A model generated the notes under the pieces. That model did not search any database, was not told where the DNA came from, and worked only from the letters and a program-made list of their open reading frames with translations. A program made the position numbers and the translations under genes. A DNA stretch of 64,000 bases from an uncultured Saprospiraceae bacterium (GTDB lineage Bacteria > Bacteroidota > Bacteroidia > Chitinophagales > Saprospiraceae): assembly GCA_937942435.1 (NCBI GenBank), contig CALDEM010000019.1, forward strand, positions 79,812 to 143,811. Reading direction: 5' to 3'. This document shows positions 1 through 10,358 of this stretch, one piece after another (position 1 is the stretch's first letter; each line of letters starts with the position of its first letter).

Positions 1-291
1 GAATACTGCAATAGAAGCCAAGCTTGTGCCTGATACAAAAGTGCCTCTTCCTACTTCGATCGAAAAATGACCTGTTGGTGAACTGCGTACTTGATGCTTC
101 TCTACGTATTCTGGTGCTGCATTAGGGTCAGATTTTAATATGGATATTTCTATGCCTAATAACTGATCCGCTATCGGTTGACCCAGATTGTCACTAGCGA
201 CTCCTTGATAAGTAAAAGCAAATGGAGCTTGGGCTGACATAGTACATGTCATACTGACGAGTAAAATAAAATATATTAGTGCCTTCATCAT
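1..291 (-). CDS. Secreted hypothetical protein, partial (runs off left edge); N-terminal domain resembles that of the 1040..1771 protein
   Basis: Reverse-strand reading from ATG at 291/288 gives [55 protein letters not shown]...; signal peptide; start overlaps the stop of the next gene. Confidence 0.7.
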   Translation of the reverse strand, partial: MMKALIYFILLVSMTCTMSAQAPFAFTYQGVASDNLGQPIADQLLGIEISILKSDPNAAPEYVEKHQVRSSPTGHFSIEVGRGTFVSGTSLASIAVF

Positions 292-1055
292 TATCCTTTT
301 TCTATAATGATTCGTTCGCTAATGAGCCCACCTTCAATTAGAAATTGCAAATGGTATAATCCATTACTCAGTCCTCTAACAATAATTTCTATTTCTTTTT
401 TTTTTAATATTGATGGGTTGGCTTCCTCCCACACTAATCTGCCCAGAGCATCATACATCCTCATGGATCTCAGTTCTTCTTGTAGATCAAGTTTATTTAT
501 AAATAACTGACCATTGGAAGGGTTTGGGTAGATAGATATGTTGCCTCTTTTTATAAAATCATCAGTACTTGTTGTGACCGCTTTTTCAACACAAGTCAAC
601 TCAATGGCCTGTTCTGCTTGACTGCAAGGGCTAGCAAAGTCTGCAGGTCGATAGCCGAAGTTAACAGTGATACCGTTTTCTTCACTAAACTCTACCCCTT
701 CACCAAAGTAAGGATCAAGTATCGTCCCATTTTGATCTTCTATAAAAAAGAACTCTGTGCCGTCATCACAGTTTTCAAAAAACATTCTTCCTCTATTGCT
801 ATCGCAACTCTGAAGTCCTTCTGTGCCTGCATTTAGTATCGATTGAAGTACTCCTTGAGAGACATTGACATCACCATCACTTTCAAAAGTGTTAATCGGT
901 TCTCCTATAGACGCATATAAGGAGATGGACTCGGTCTCATATTGTTGTCCTGACGTGGATATGAGGTATGGTCCTAACTTTTGTCCACAAAGAGAAAGAC
1001 TTGATAGCGTCAGTACATATAGGGATATGATTATTGATTTCATATCTCTAACCAT
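291..1055 (-). CDS. Secreted protein with C-terminal T9SS type A sorting domain
   Basis: Signal peptide; C-terminal '[17 protein letters not shown]...[12 protein letters not shown]...[27 protein letters not shown]' is a typical type A sorting domain. Confidence 0.85.
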   Translation of the reverse strand: MVRDMKSIIISLYVLTLSSLSLCGQKLGPYLISTSGQQYETESISLYASIGEPINTFESDGDVNVSQGVLQSILNAGTEGLQSCDSNRGRMFFENCDDGTEFFFIEDQNGTILDPYFGEGVEFSEENGITVNFGYRPADFASPCSQAEQAIELTCVEKAVTTSTDDFIKRGNISIYPNPSNGQLFINKLDLQEELRSMRMYDALGRLVWEEANPSILKKKEIEIIVRGLSNGLYHLQFLIEGGLISERIIIEKG

Positions 1056-1771
1056 TTTTCACCATCAAAATATCTCAAGCCTATAGAACCATCTGAAGTA
1101 TTGGTTCCATCGTCTACATATACTTGGCCTTTCCAAGGATTGGAAGGAGCAACATCTGACTTGATGATAATCATGTCTCCAGGTTTACCTTTATCTCCTA
1201 CTTCACCATTTTCCCCTGCCACACCTTGAGGACCTTTTGGTCCTGAAGGGCCTTGTGGTCCACATGGTCCGATAGCACCTTGATCTCCTTTAGGACCTGG
1301 ATTGCCTGGAAAGCCTTGAGGACCCATAGGTCCTTCAAACTCTATATCCTCTGCATAATGCGCCAAAAGCGCGTAGGGTACTGACAGTAGTTCTATATCT
1401 CCGAGTTGCTTGACTTCATCTCCTTCTACCAGTTCAATCTTTAAGAAGTAACTATCTATACCCCAATCTATTCCATCAAATGACCCACTGTTAACATTGC
1501 CTTTTCCTATATCGATAGTGAAGTACCCAATCTCTGTTGTCTCCGTACGATGTGATTCTGTATAGACCGTCTCTCCTGCTGAGTTGATCAATGATGCTCG
1601 TAGTTCTATAGCACTGCTGATGATAGGTGTTTCCTCATCAGTCAATAGGATACTCTGAAAGTTAAACGACTTCGAGGGTTGACTGATCCCTATTTGGTAT
1701 TGAGTAGTCAACAGAATTATGATAAGAATTACTCTGTACATATTGCAACTTACACGGTCAAGATAGATCAA
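1040..1771 (-). CDS. Collagen-like Gly-X-Y repeat secreted protein
   Basis: [53 protein letters not shown] triplet repeat between a signal-peptide domain and a short C-terminal domain. Confidence 0.8.
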   Translation of the reverse strand: MIYLDRVSCNMYRVILIIILLTTQYQIGISQPSKSFNFQSILLTDEETPIISSAIELRASLINSAGETVYTESHRTETTEIGYFTIDIGKGNVNSGSFDGIDWGIDSYFLKIELVEGDEVKQLGDIELLSVPYALLAHYAEDIEFEGPMGPQGFPGNPGPKGDQGAIGPCGPQGPSGPKGPQGVAGENGEVGDKGKPGDMIIIKSDVAPSNPWKGQVYVDDGTNTSDGSIGLRYFDGEKWLEI

Positions 1772-1928
1772 GAATTGCTACGGTTTATAGGTGTTTGCCA
1801 TTTTTAACAGTTAAAAAAGGGTTTCTTAAGTCATTTTGATGGTATGCTTATTTCCTTTTTACACCTGAAATCAATCACTTTTATTGATTTCTATTCATCT
1901 TGTGTTAAGACCAAATAACTTTAGCAAT

Positions 1929-3530
1929 ATGAATAGACGTCGATTTACACAATCCGCAGCTGCACTTACATTTAGTGCGTATATAGCACCACTCACTTCT
2001 TGTAAAACAGAAGATAAAGTTGTGGCCTCATTGCTGCCAGATGGTTTTGACCTTGAGGAGTTAAGCATTAGTGCTATTCATAATTTAGTCAAAGATGGAA
2101 AGCTCAACTTTAGAGGTTTAGTTGATGCATATTTGGCGAGAATCGAGGAGATCGACATAACGGGCCCTGCTCTTAACTCCATCATTGAAGTCAATCCCGA
2201 CGCCATCTCAATTGCAGAACAATTGGATCAAGATTGGGCCAATGGTCAGATGAAAGGACCATTGCATGGGATACCGGTTATCATCAAAGACAACATAGAT
2301 ACTCATGATAAAATGTCTACGACTGCAGGATCTAAGGCATTGATCGGGTCTAAACCACTTCAAGATAGTGGTGTAGTGAAGAAGTTGAGATCAGCCGGGG
2401 CAATCATTTTAGCGAAAGCGAACTTAAGCGAATGGGCCAATTTTAGAGGTGAAAAATCATCGAGTGGTTGGAGTGCGCATGGTGGTCTAACGAAGAATCC
2501 CTACATCCTCGATCGCAATACCTGCGGATCTAGTGCAGGTTCTGGAGCTTCTGTATCTGCTAACTTGTGTATGATCGCCATAGGCACTGAAACCAATGGA
2601 AGCATTGTCTGTCCGTCATCTACTAATGGAGTTGTAGGCATCAAGCCAACAGTTGGCTTAATCAGTAGGTCTGGCATCATACCGATATCATCGACTCAAG
2701 ATACAGCAGGTCCGATGGCTCGTACAGTTACTGACGCTGTTCATTGTTTAGGCATATTAACGGGATTAGATGATCGAGATGATAAGACTATAGAAGGAGC
2801 CAAGCATGCACGCACAGATTATAGTGCTTCGTTAAAAAATGAAGGATTAAAAGGAAAGAAGATCGCTCACTTTATCTCTTCTAAAGGAAGCCATGAAGGA
2901 GTCGACATGTTGATGGAACAAGCGATAGCGGATATGAAGAAAGCTGGAGCCGAGATAGTAGAGATCGATAAGATATCTGAAGACCACGTATTTGCAGATT
3001 CTTTTAACATCATGCTATTTGAGTATAAACAAGGACTCAACGATTACTTTGCGTCCCTAGGGCCGGATGCGCCGATTAAAAACTTAGAAGAGCTTATCGC
3101 TTTCAATAAAAGGGATTCTTTAGAACTAAAATACTTTGGTCAAGAGTACCTTGAGATGGCCCAAGAGAAGGCAGGCCTCGATAGTGAAGAGTACAAAGAA
3201 ACACTCGCTCGTATGTTAAAGGGTAGAAGAGAAGATGGCATCGATCGAGTGATGGATGAACTACAATTAGACGCCATCATAGCGCCAACTGGATCGCCAG
3301 CTTGGAAAACCCAATTAGATGGCGGTGATACTTTTGTACTTGGTTCTTCATCTCCGGCTGCTCAATCTGGGTATCCTAATATCACCGTCCCAATGGGCTT
3401 TAGCGAACGCCTACCTGTAGGTATATCTATATTTGGTAGAGCTTGGAGCGAACCGACATTAATTGAAATAGCCTATGCTTACGAACAAGCAACTAAACAT
3501 AGAAAAGCACCAACCTTTTTGGAATCTTGA
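1929..3530 (+). CDS. Amidase (amidase signature family), exported or lipoprotein
   Basis: Start reassigned from 1884 to MNRRRFTQSAAALTF...; HGIPVIIKDNIDT, CGSSAGSGASVSANL, GTETNGSIVCPSS signature motifs. Confidence 0.88.
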   Translation: MNRRRFTQSAAALTFSAYIAPLTSCKTEDKVVASLLPDGFDLEELSISAIHNLVKDGKLNFRGLVDAYLARIEEIDITGPALNSIIEVNPDAISIAEQLDQDWANGQMKGPLHGIPVIIKDNIDTHDKMSTTAGSKALIGSKPLQDSGVVKKLRSAGAIILAKANLSEWANFRGEKSSSGWSAHGGLTKNPYILDRNTCGSSAGSGASVSANLCMIAIGTETNGSIVCPSSTNGVVGIKPTVGLISRSGIIPISSTQDTAGPMARTVTDAVHCLGILTGLDDRDDKTIEGAKHARTDYSASLKNEGLKGKKIAHFISSKGSHEGVDMLMEQAIADMKKAGAEIVEIDKISEDHVFADSFNIMLFEYKQGLNDYFASLGPDAPIKNLEELIAFNKRDSLELKYFGQEYLEMAQEKAGLDSEEYKETLARMLKGRREDGIDRVMDELQLDAIIAPTGSPAWKTQLDGGDTFVLGSSSPAAQSGYPNITVPMGFSERLPVGISIFGRAWSEPTLIEIAYAYEQATKHRKAPTFLES

Positions 3531-3716
3531 TTTTTAAAATTTGGAGTGATATGCTTTTTAATGTGTGGGCGGTTTCCCTTGTGGGCTAAAGAGCGCCATC
3601 ATAGCAACTTCTAACTTTATGACTCAGTCACTTTGTTAGGTTTTTGATTTTGATTGTCATTGAGATTTTGATTTCACTGCTTATGACTCACTTCAGGGAT
3701 CAAGGGTAAGCGTAGC

Positions 3717-5177
3717 TTAACCCTTCCAATCATCAGGAAACACACTTGCATCAAATCCCCAGACCCACGCCAGATAGAAGTATACCATGCCTAAAATCAA
3801 AAAGATCGAGATGAGGTTCAGCCATATACCTGTCTTGACCATGTCGGGTATCCTAAGGTATCCAGAGCCAAATACGACGGCATTAGGCGGAGTTGCAACA
3901 GGTAGCATAAATGCACAAGATGCTGCTACAGTTGCAGCAACCATTAGCATGTATGGATGTATATTGAGTGCCATAGCCATAGGTGCTAAGATCGGTAGCA
4001 GCATCGCAGTGGTGGCGAGATTAGAAGTTATTTCTGTAAGGAAGTTGACGCTTGTAATTAGAATGAACAATAGGATGACAACTGATAGTCCTTTTAAAGA
4101 TGCGAGCTGACCGCCGATCCATTCGGCCAGTCCCGATGATTGAAATCCAGCTGCCAAGGCCATACCTCCACCAAATAATAAAATGATGCCCCAGGGCATC
4201 TTGACCGCTTCTGACCACGTCATAATTTTACTATTGCCTGCAGCGGCAGGTAATATGAATAGTGCGACAGCAGAAGCAATTGCAATTATAGTATCGTCAA
4301 GTGCAGGAAGAAAGTTTTGCAAATAAGATCGAGTGACCCATAAGAAAGCAGTCACTACAAAAACGCCAAGCACTATTTTTTCTTCATAACTCATCTTGCC
4401 TAAGGCACTGACTTGCCGGTTTATTTCAGCTGCACCACCTGGAAAGGATTTTTGCTTAAATGAAAAAGCAAATCGAGTCAGATACACCCAACAAATGGAG
4501 AGAAGTACAACTGAGATAGGTAAGCCAAACTTGATCCATTGTTGAAAAGTTACTTCGATACCATATATCTCTTCAACGACGCCAGCTAATACCAGATTGG
4601 GAGGTGTACCGATAAGCGTTGATATACCTCCGATAGATGCTGAGTAAGCGATGCCCAACATCAAAGCCTTACCGAAGATGGCGTTTTCATTTGCTATCGT
4701 GGATGGATTGTCTTTAAGCTGAGCTATGATGGCCATCCCTATCGGAAGCATCATCACAGAGGTTGCTGTGTTGGATATCCACATCGACATAAATGCCGTG
4801 GCCAACATAAAACCCAATATGATCTTTGTGACATCTGTACCGATCAGTTTGATAATGGTAAGAGCGATTCTTTTATGCAGGTTCCACTTTTCGATAGCCA
4901 GTGCTATAGTGAAACCTCCGACATATAAGAAGACATATTTATGACCAAATGCTGCTGTTGTTGTTTTGAGATCTAATCCTCCTGCAAGTGGAAAAAGGAC
5001 AATAGGTAGCAGAGAAGTAACACTGATATGCACGGCTTCTGAGATCCACCACACTGCTATCCATATCGTTGATGCTAGGATCGCATTTGCCTCTTTAGAA
5101 AGCCCTTCTGGATGGAAGAACATCAGCGTTAGCACAAACAATAGTGGGCCTAATATTAATCCTACCTTCTTAGACAT
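3717..5177 (-). CDS. SLC13/DASS family sodium:dicarboxylate-type anion transporter
   Basis: Polytopic; SNTATSVMMLPIG, GTPPNLVLAG, TSNLATTAMLLPI and LPVATPPNAVVFGSG motifs. Confidence 0.88.
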   Translation of the reverse strand: MSKKVGLILGPLLFVLTLMFFHPEGLSKEANAILASTIWIAVWWISEAVHISVTSLLPIVLFPLAGGLDLKTTTAAFGHKYVFLYVGGFTIALAIEKWNLHKRIALTIIKLIGTDVTKIILGFMLATAFMSMWISNTATSVMMLPIGMAIIAQLKDNPSTIANENAIFGKALMLGIAYSASIGGISTLIGTPPNLVLAGVVEEIYGIEVTFQQWIKFGLPISVVLLSICWVYLTRFAFSFKQKSFPGGAAEINRQVSALGKMSYEEKIVLGVFVVTAFLWVTRSYLQNFLPALDDTIIAIASAVALFILPAAAGNSKIMTWSEAVKMPWGIILLFGGGMALAAGFQSSGLAEWIGGQLASLKGLSVVILLFILITSVNFLTEITSNLATTAMLLPILAPMAMALNIHPYMLMVAATVAASCAFMLPVATPPNAVVFGSGYLRIPDMVKTGIWLNLISIFLILGMVYFYLAWVWGFDASVFPDDWKG

Positions 5178-5268
5178 CTCTTCTCATGTTACCCAAAGAT
5201 AAGATAGCATGGGACTTAGCCTAAGAGACAGCAGTATTTTACACCTGAGTGACTTGCTACGAGGTCAA

Positions 5269-6861
5269 TTACTTTGTACCGGGAGATACTTGTGCTTTTC
5301 TAAAATACGGTATCGTCGTTATATCGGTCATTACGTTGACTTCTTGTGGACCTTGATAGCCACGACCATCTGGGCCTAACCAGAGACCTTCAGGAAGACT
5401 AACTTTTATTCTTGTCTGACCTTTTTTCAACACTGGCGCGACAATCATATCTTCACCCAAAGCAAATACATCTTTTTCAAATTGAAATCCTTTGCCTGGG
5501 TATGCATACTCCATCATTTGAACCATCGGACTACCTGCTTCACCTGCTTTACTGGCTAAAAGCATAAAGGTTTTGCTGTTGTCTTGGTGTAGCTTTATCG
5601 CATCGATGCAAGCATCCTTATGTCTTTTATCCAAAGTTTTGATGGCCTCGTAAGGTATATTCATTACTGGTAAAAACGCCTGCGCCTGAACCGCCCTCAC
5701 TACCAACTCTTGATAAGAGTCTTCATCAGCATCAGTTTCTGTATCTATGTCAAAGTTCCAACTTGCATATGGATAACCCATGATGCCTTGGACGGCAACC
5801 TGGTTGGACATATACTTAAGATCAGCCCATGACATACTACCTGTCGTACTTTGAGTAAGTGGGTAGCCACCCATCTTCCACATCTGGTCATACTCGTTGA
5901 TACCAAATTTTAGACCTACTTGCGCTAAAGCGGTTGCTTGCTCCTGAGGAGATGACTCTCCTTCTGAGACTGTGTCTTCATAGTACTGACTGCTACCACC
6001 ACCAAAGATAAAGCCATCAACACCCGTCTCCTTCTGTAGATCTTTCAGCTGATTTTGAAATGTGATTCTTACATTAGGTTTTGTAAGGTCCAAGATAGCG
6101 CTATAGCCTCCTTCCCATGCTACAATCTTACATAGCTCAGGGTCAAAAGCATCTTTTAAAAAGGCATCATCGTTGGCCTGTAGGTTTCTAAAAGTCTTAG
6201 AATCTGGACTTACAAATGGGCTGACCCAGACCATTAGTTTAAATCCTTTTTCGTGCAGCTCATTGATCATCGCCTGAGGATTAACAAAAGCTTCAGGATC
6301 AAACCTCCAATCACCTTGAGAAGCTTGCCATCCATCTCCGATTTTGATGATACCAGCCGGTAACCCTTCTTGGATGATAGAGTTCGCATAGTTAAGTATC
6401 ATCTTCTGATTGATCCTCTCAGCATCTCCGCCCATCGTATAGACAGGATGGCCATATTGCGCTTGATCAGGTATTTGTCCAGCAAAAACCATGAAGTTTT
6501 CAGCGGCGTATTTTTGAGCATCAGCGAGGCTATTGCCTGATTGACCAATGACAAATCCTGTAGCTCCACTGAGTACGAGCGAACGCCCATATCGATGTAT
6601 CGAAAATGGGCGCTCATTCCAGATATATCTTCCTTTATTAGATACCAGTAATGGTTGCACTTGAGCTCCTTCAGACACACTAAGATCTGCTTTGTAATCT
6701 TCGTCAAATGGCATAGCCGCTGCATCCGACACTTGACCTCCCCACCAAAATTCTCCTGGCAAAAGATCTACAGTTTTCTGAGCTAATAATCCTACTGGGA
6801 TAAAGAGCAAAAAGGCCCATACGAGTCTATTCATAATTCTTAGGTTTGGTTTACCTGTCAA
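5269..6861 (-). CDS. Glycoside hydrolase family 31-like protein (possibly catalytically inactive)
   Basis: GH31-like barrel segments 'FDPEAFVNPQAMINELHEKGFKLMVWVSPFVSPDSKTF' and 'ALGEDMIVAPVLKKGQTRIKVSLPEGLW'; candidate nucleophile region reads DGFIFGGGSSQYY. Confidence 0.8.
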   Translation of the reverse strand: MTGKPNLRIMNRLVWAFLLFIPVGLLAQKTVDLLPGEFWWGGQVSDAAAMPFDEDYKADLSVSEGAQVQPLLVSNKGRYIWNERPFSIHRYGRSLVLSGATGFVIGQSGNSLADAQKYAAENFMVFAGQIPDQAQYGHPVYTMGGDAERINQKMILNYANSIIQEGLPAGIIKIGDGWQASQGDWRFDPEAFVNPQAMINELHEKGFKLMVWVSPFVSPDSKTFRNLQANDDAFLKDAFDPELCKIVAWEGGYSAILDLTKPNVRITFQNQLKDLQKETGVDGFIFGGGSSQYYEDTVSEGESSPQEQATALAQVGLKFGINEYDQMWKMGGYPLTQSTTGSMSWADLKYMSNQVAVQGIMGYPYASWNFDIDTETDADEDSYQELVVRAVQAQAFLPVMNIPYEAIKTLDKRHKDACIDAIKLHQDNSKTFMLLASKAGEAGSPMVQMMEYAYPGKGFQFEKDVFALGEDMIVAPVLKKGQTRIKVSLPEGLWLGPDGRGYQGPQEVNVMTDITTIPYFRKAQVSPGTK

Positions 6862-6968
6862 CGCGCAATATTAAGCAATTACTCACTTCTATGCTGGTTG
6901 ATAGACTATAGCAAACGAGGTTTAACGGATTCTTATTACTACATCATCATATTACTCGGTCCTTTGAG

Positions 6969-7526
6969 TTGTCTTTTTTAGACTTTATTATCTTCACTTC
7001 TGTGAATATTTCTTTTCGTGATGCAACGGCTGAGGATGCCCTCTTGATAGCCCATATCCATGCTAAGAGCTGGCAGACTCACTATCGAGGTATATGCACT
7101 GATCACTACTTGGATCATGAGGTTATCGGAGATAGATCTAAGGCTTGGGTGGAGCGATTCGCTTCCGCAAATACTGATCAACATGTACGTTTGGCCTTAG
7201 GTGACGGAGGCGAAGTATTAGGATTCGTGTGTACGTTCTTAGATTATCATAAGGAGTATGGTGCCTATCTTGATAATCTGCATGTCGTCACGAAGTACCA
7301 AGGTTGTGGCATAGGTAAGGCGCTGATGGGCGCATCTGCTCTGTGGGTGGCAAGTCGAGATCCGGCATCCACCTTGTACTTGCATGTTTTAGATAAGAAT
7401 GAACCGGCTATAGCATTCTATGAGCGCATCGGAGGTAAACTGATTGATACATACGAGATAGAAACGCCTTGGGGGCAGAAGGATATGATCAGGGATTATA
7501 TATGGGACCTGGATCAGTTGATCTAA
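6969..7526 (+). CDS. GNAT family N-acetyltransferase
   Basis: RDATAEDALLIAHIHAKSWQTHYRG and GIGKALMGASALWV...LHVLDKNEPAIAFYERIGG; start could be TTG 6969 or GTG 7002. Confidence 0.85.
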   Translation: MSFLDFIIFTSVNISFRDATAEDALLIAHIHAKSWQTHYRGICTDHYLDHEVIGDRSKAWVERFASANTDQHVRLALGDGGEVLGFVCTFLDYHKEYGAYLDNLHVVTKYQGCGIGKALMGASALWVASRDPASTLYLHVLDKNEPAIAFYERIGGKLIDTYEIETPWGQKDMIRDYIWDLDQLI

Positions 7527-7538
7527 CTCTTAACACAA

Positions 7539-8312
7539 TTGAGAAAGTTGAAAGAACAATCGTTATCGATTATATATGTGACATTAGTTTTGGTCCTATT
7601 AGGTATAAGTTGCGACAAGCAGTCTTCATCAGATCTCGTCATAGCGACTTCGGCCAATATGCAGTATGCTATAGAAGATATCATATTAGCATTTGAGCAA
7701 GACCATCATATTTCATGTCAGACGGTAGTTAGCTCATCTGGTAAGTTGACAGCACAGATCACTTCAGGAGCCCCGTATGATCTCTTTTTTTCTGCTGACA
7801 AAAAGTATCCAGAACAGTTATATCACAAGGGACTTACTGTGGACACACCTTCGGTATATGCTTATGGGCACTTAGCACTTTGGTCTATGACAATCGAAGA
7901 GTTGAATATAGCTTCGTTAAACACCTCTACGGTCAATCATATAGCAATAGCCAACCCTAAGACCGCTCCGTATGGTTTGGCGGCGGAGCAGATGTTGGAC
8001 TTTTATAATTTATCATCCCTCACTAACAAACTTGTTTTTGGCGAAAGCATATCTCAAGTCAATCAATTCGTCAAGTCAGAAGTAGCAGAAGTTGGAGTGA
8101 CATCATTGTCGGTTGTGCTATCACCAATATTGAAAGATCAAGGTCATTGGATGAAAGTGGATAGCAAGTCATATCAGCCGATCGCTCAAAGTATGGTCGT
8201 CGTATCTAAGAGTAAAGCGAAATTAGAATCTGCTGAGCTTTTTAAAAAATTTGTAGGCACTCAAGAAGCTCGATTGATTTTAGAAAAGTATGGATTTAGT
8301 TTTCAAGACTAA
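7539..8312 (+). CDS. modA: Molybdate-type ABC transporter substrate-binding lipoprotein (ModA family)
   Basis: Lipobox LGISC; LVIATSANMQYAIEDI..., SSGKLTAQITSGAPYDLFFSADKKYPEQL typical of ModA; TTG start. Confidence 0.8.
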   Translation: MRKLKEQSLSIIYVTLVLVLLGISCDKQSSSDLVIATSANMQYAIEDIILAFEQDHHISCQTVVSSSGKLTAQITSGAPYDLFFSADKKYPEQLYHKGLTVDTPSVYAYGHLALWSMTIEELNIASLNTSTVNHIAIANPKTAPYGLAAEQMLDFYNLSSLTNKLVFGESISQVNQFVKSEVAEVGVTSLSVVLSPILKDQGHWMKVDSKSYQPIAQSMVVVSKSKAKLESAELFKKFVGTQEARLILEKYGFSFQD

Positions 8313-8319
8313 GCACTTA

Positions 8320-9870
8320 TTAATGAAACACAACATGCACCAATATAAGTGATGCCATAAGCGCCCAACCATACCATTCTATTTTCTTGCCATCCGAGAA
8401 GAACAGATCTTTCCAAGATACAAGCCCTCCTGATAGGCTAATTAAAATCACTGTTATTAATCCACTCATGATGACAAAGAATGCCCTAACAAAATAGTTC
8501 ATCTCTGGAAATAAATATAGAATCAGAAACTGCACAGGCACTGTCATGATGAAGCCAATCAAAGCTCCCTTATGTGATGGCTTGATCAACAGAACAGCGC
8601 TACATATCAAGACGACAATACCACAATTAACAAAATACCTCAACTGGTTAAGGGTATGGGTGAAAGCTGATTCTGGGTTATTAAACTTGATATAGAGCAA
8701 TATGAGACCCATCAATATGCCTGTGAAAAGAGCAACGATTATGGTTTTTCTGCCCACACTAATCATGGATGCATCCGAAGCATCCTTATTGAGATATCCT
8801 TTATAGATATCTACGCTCCACAAGGTCGCTAGTGAGTTGAAGGTTGAGTCAACCGTACTCATCAATGAGGCAAACAATGCGCAAAGGATCAATCCTTTAA
8901 GTCCTATAGGAAGAAAGTTAGAAACGAGATATGGGAATGCCATATCAGGATCTTCGAGTCCACCTTGCTCTTGTAAGATGACATATAGTGCGATGCCTGG
9001 GATGATGATGATCAATGCCATCACATACTTCATGATGCCACCGACCATCAGCCCTATCTGCGCTTCTTTAAGTGACTTGGCAGCAAGTGATCGTTGCATC
9101 ACTGTTTGGTTAGCGCACCAATAATTAATATTGAGAAAGAACAAACCAAACATATGAATCCATGGCAACGTCTCATGATCAGCAGGTAAGTGCAAATGCA
9201 TATGACCCGATGCTTTTTCATAAAGCGCTGACCAACCTCCTGCGTGTTGTAGTGATACAATTAGAACAACGATACCGCCTAATAATAAAATTGTAAATTG
9301 AATAATATCCGTTTTTACAACAGCACTCAACCCTCCAAAGTAGGTATATATGGCTGAGAAGATACCAAGCCCGATAATTAGAATACCTACTCTAATGATT
9401 TTGTTTTCATGGATGACAGATAGATATTCGCCAAAGACTTGTTCTGCGGCATATGCACCCCAAAACAAAGCGGCGCCTAAAGTAATCGTGCCAAAGAGCG
9501 CAATGTTAGCAATAGTATAGCCAAGTCCGACTGTACTTCCAAGTCGCATCTTTATAAACTGCGTAATCGTGATGACTCTTTCTCGGAGATACATTGGTGC
9601 GAAAACAAAAGCTGCAAGTAGAATGCCTTGGATGGCATTGATCTCAAGATTGGCTTGAGCTAATCCAAACAAGTAGGCGGAACCCATCATGCCTAAAAAT
9701 TGATACCCATTGATATTGGTAGCTATTGTGGATAGAGCGATTGATGGCCAACGTAGATTGCGATTACTGAGGAAGTAGGATTCAGCACTTTCTGTAGCCA
9801 TGGATTTGGCGCTAAGCGCAGTGATCATGATAATTACAAAATATGCCAATACAATAATCAGATCTATCAT
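8320..9870 (-). CDS. Sodium:solute symporter (SSS family)
   Basis: Polytopic; SLFASLMSTVDSTFNSLATLWSVDIYK, YTYFGGLSAVVKTDIIQ. Confidence 0.88.
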   Translation of the reverse strand: MIDLIIVLAYFVIIMITALSAKSMATESAESYFLSNRNLRWPSIALSTIATNINGYQFLGMMGSAYLFGLAQANLEINAIQGILLAAFVFAPMYLRERVITITQFIKMRLGSTVGLGYTIANIALFGTITLGAALFWGAYAAEQVFGEYLSVIHENKIIRVGILIIGLGIFSAIYTYFGGLSAVVKTDIIQFTILLLGGIVVLIVSLQHAGGWSALYEKASGHMHLHLPADHETLPWIHMFGLFFLNINYWCANQTVMQRSLAAKSLKEAQIGLMVGGIMKYVMALIIIIPGIALYVILQEQGGLEDPDMAFPYLVSNFLPIGLKGLILCALFASLMSTVDSTFNSLATLWSVDIYKGYLNKDASDASMISVGRKTIIVALFTGILMGLILLYIKFNNPESAFTHTLNQLRYFVNCGIVVLICSAVLLIKPSHKGALIGFIMTVPVQFLILYLFPEMNYFVRAFFVIMSGLITVILISLSGGLVSWKDLFFSDGKKIEWYGWALMASLILVHVVFH

Positions 9871-9937
9871 AGACTCCAGAAATATAAGATAAGATTGCTT
9901 AATTTCCTTTATTGCGGATAGACATATCAGAGAGAGA

Positions 9938-10300
9938 ATGATTAAATCAAGAATTTCCAGTGTTGTTCATGCGTGTCATGGTATTGCCGCGGCAATGAAA
10001 ACCGAAGCTAATATGAAGATCCATGCGTCGGTAGCATTGTTGGTTACCCTAGCTGCACTATTTTTTGACGTGTCAACTGTAGAATGGATGATCTTGCTGA
10101 TTTGTATAGGATGGGTGTTCATTGTAGAAATGATCAATACCTCTATCGAAGCGCTTTGTGACGTAGTGACCATGGAAGAAGATCCTAAGATAAAACTGGT
10201 TAAGGATGTATCAGCTGGTGCAGTATTGGTATCTGCGATAATGGCATCAATTATTGGTTTGCTTATATTTTTGCCATATATCAAGCGGTACTTCATATGA
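9938..10300 (+). CDS. dgkA: Diacylglycerol kinase/undecaprenol kinase family protein
   Basis: EMINTSIEALCDVV...KLVKDVSAGAVLVSA DgkA signature; three TM helices. Confidence 0.87.
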   Translation: MIKSRISSVVHACHGIAAAMKTEANMKIHASVALLVTLAALFFDVSTVEWMILLICIGWVFIVEMINTSIEALCDVVTMEEDPKIKLVKDVSAGAVLVSAIMASIIGLLIFLPYIKRYFI

Positions 10301-10358
10301 TTTGGATAATATTCGGTTTTTATGAACCGTTTTAGATTAGTAAGTTCATGTTGACCTT

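Noticed and set aside
1170-1330. Repetitive GGACC/CCTTG-type sequence, possible tandem DNA repeat
   Set aside because: Explained by Gly-X-Y coding triplets of the collagen-like protein.
1884-1928. ORF-track N-terminal extension of the amidase
   Set aside because: The signal sequence begins at MNRRRF (1929); a promoter-like AT-rich region lies in the extension.
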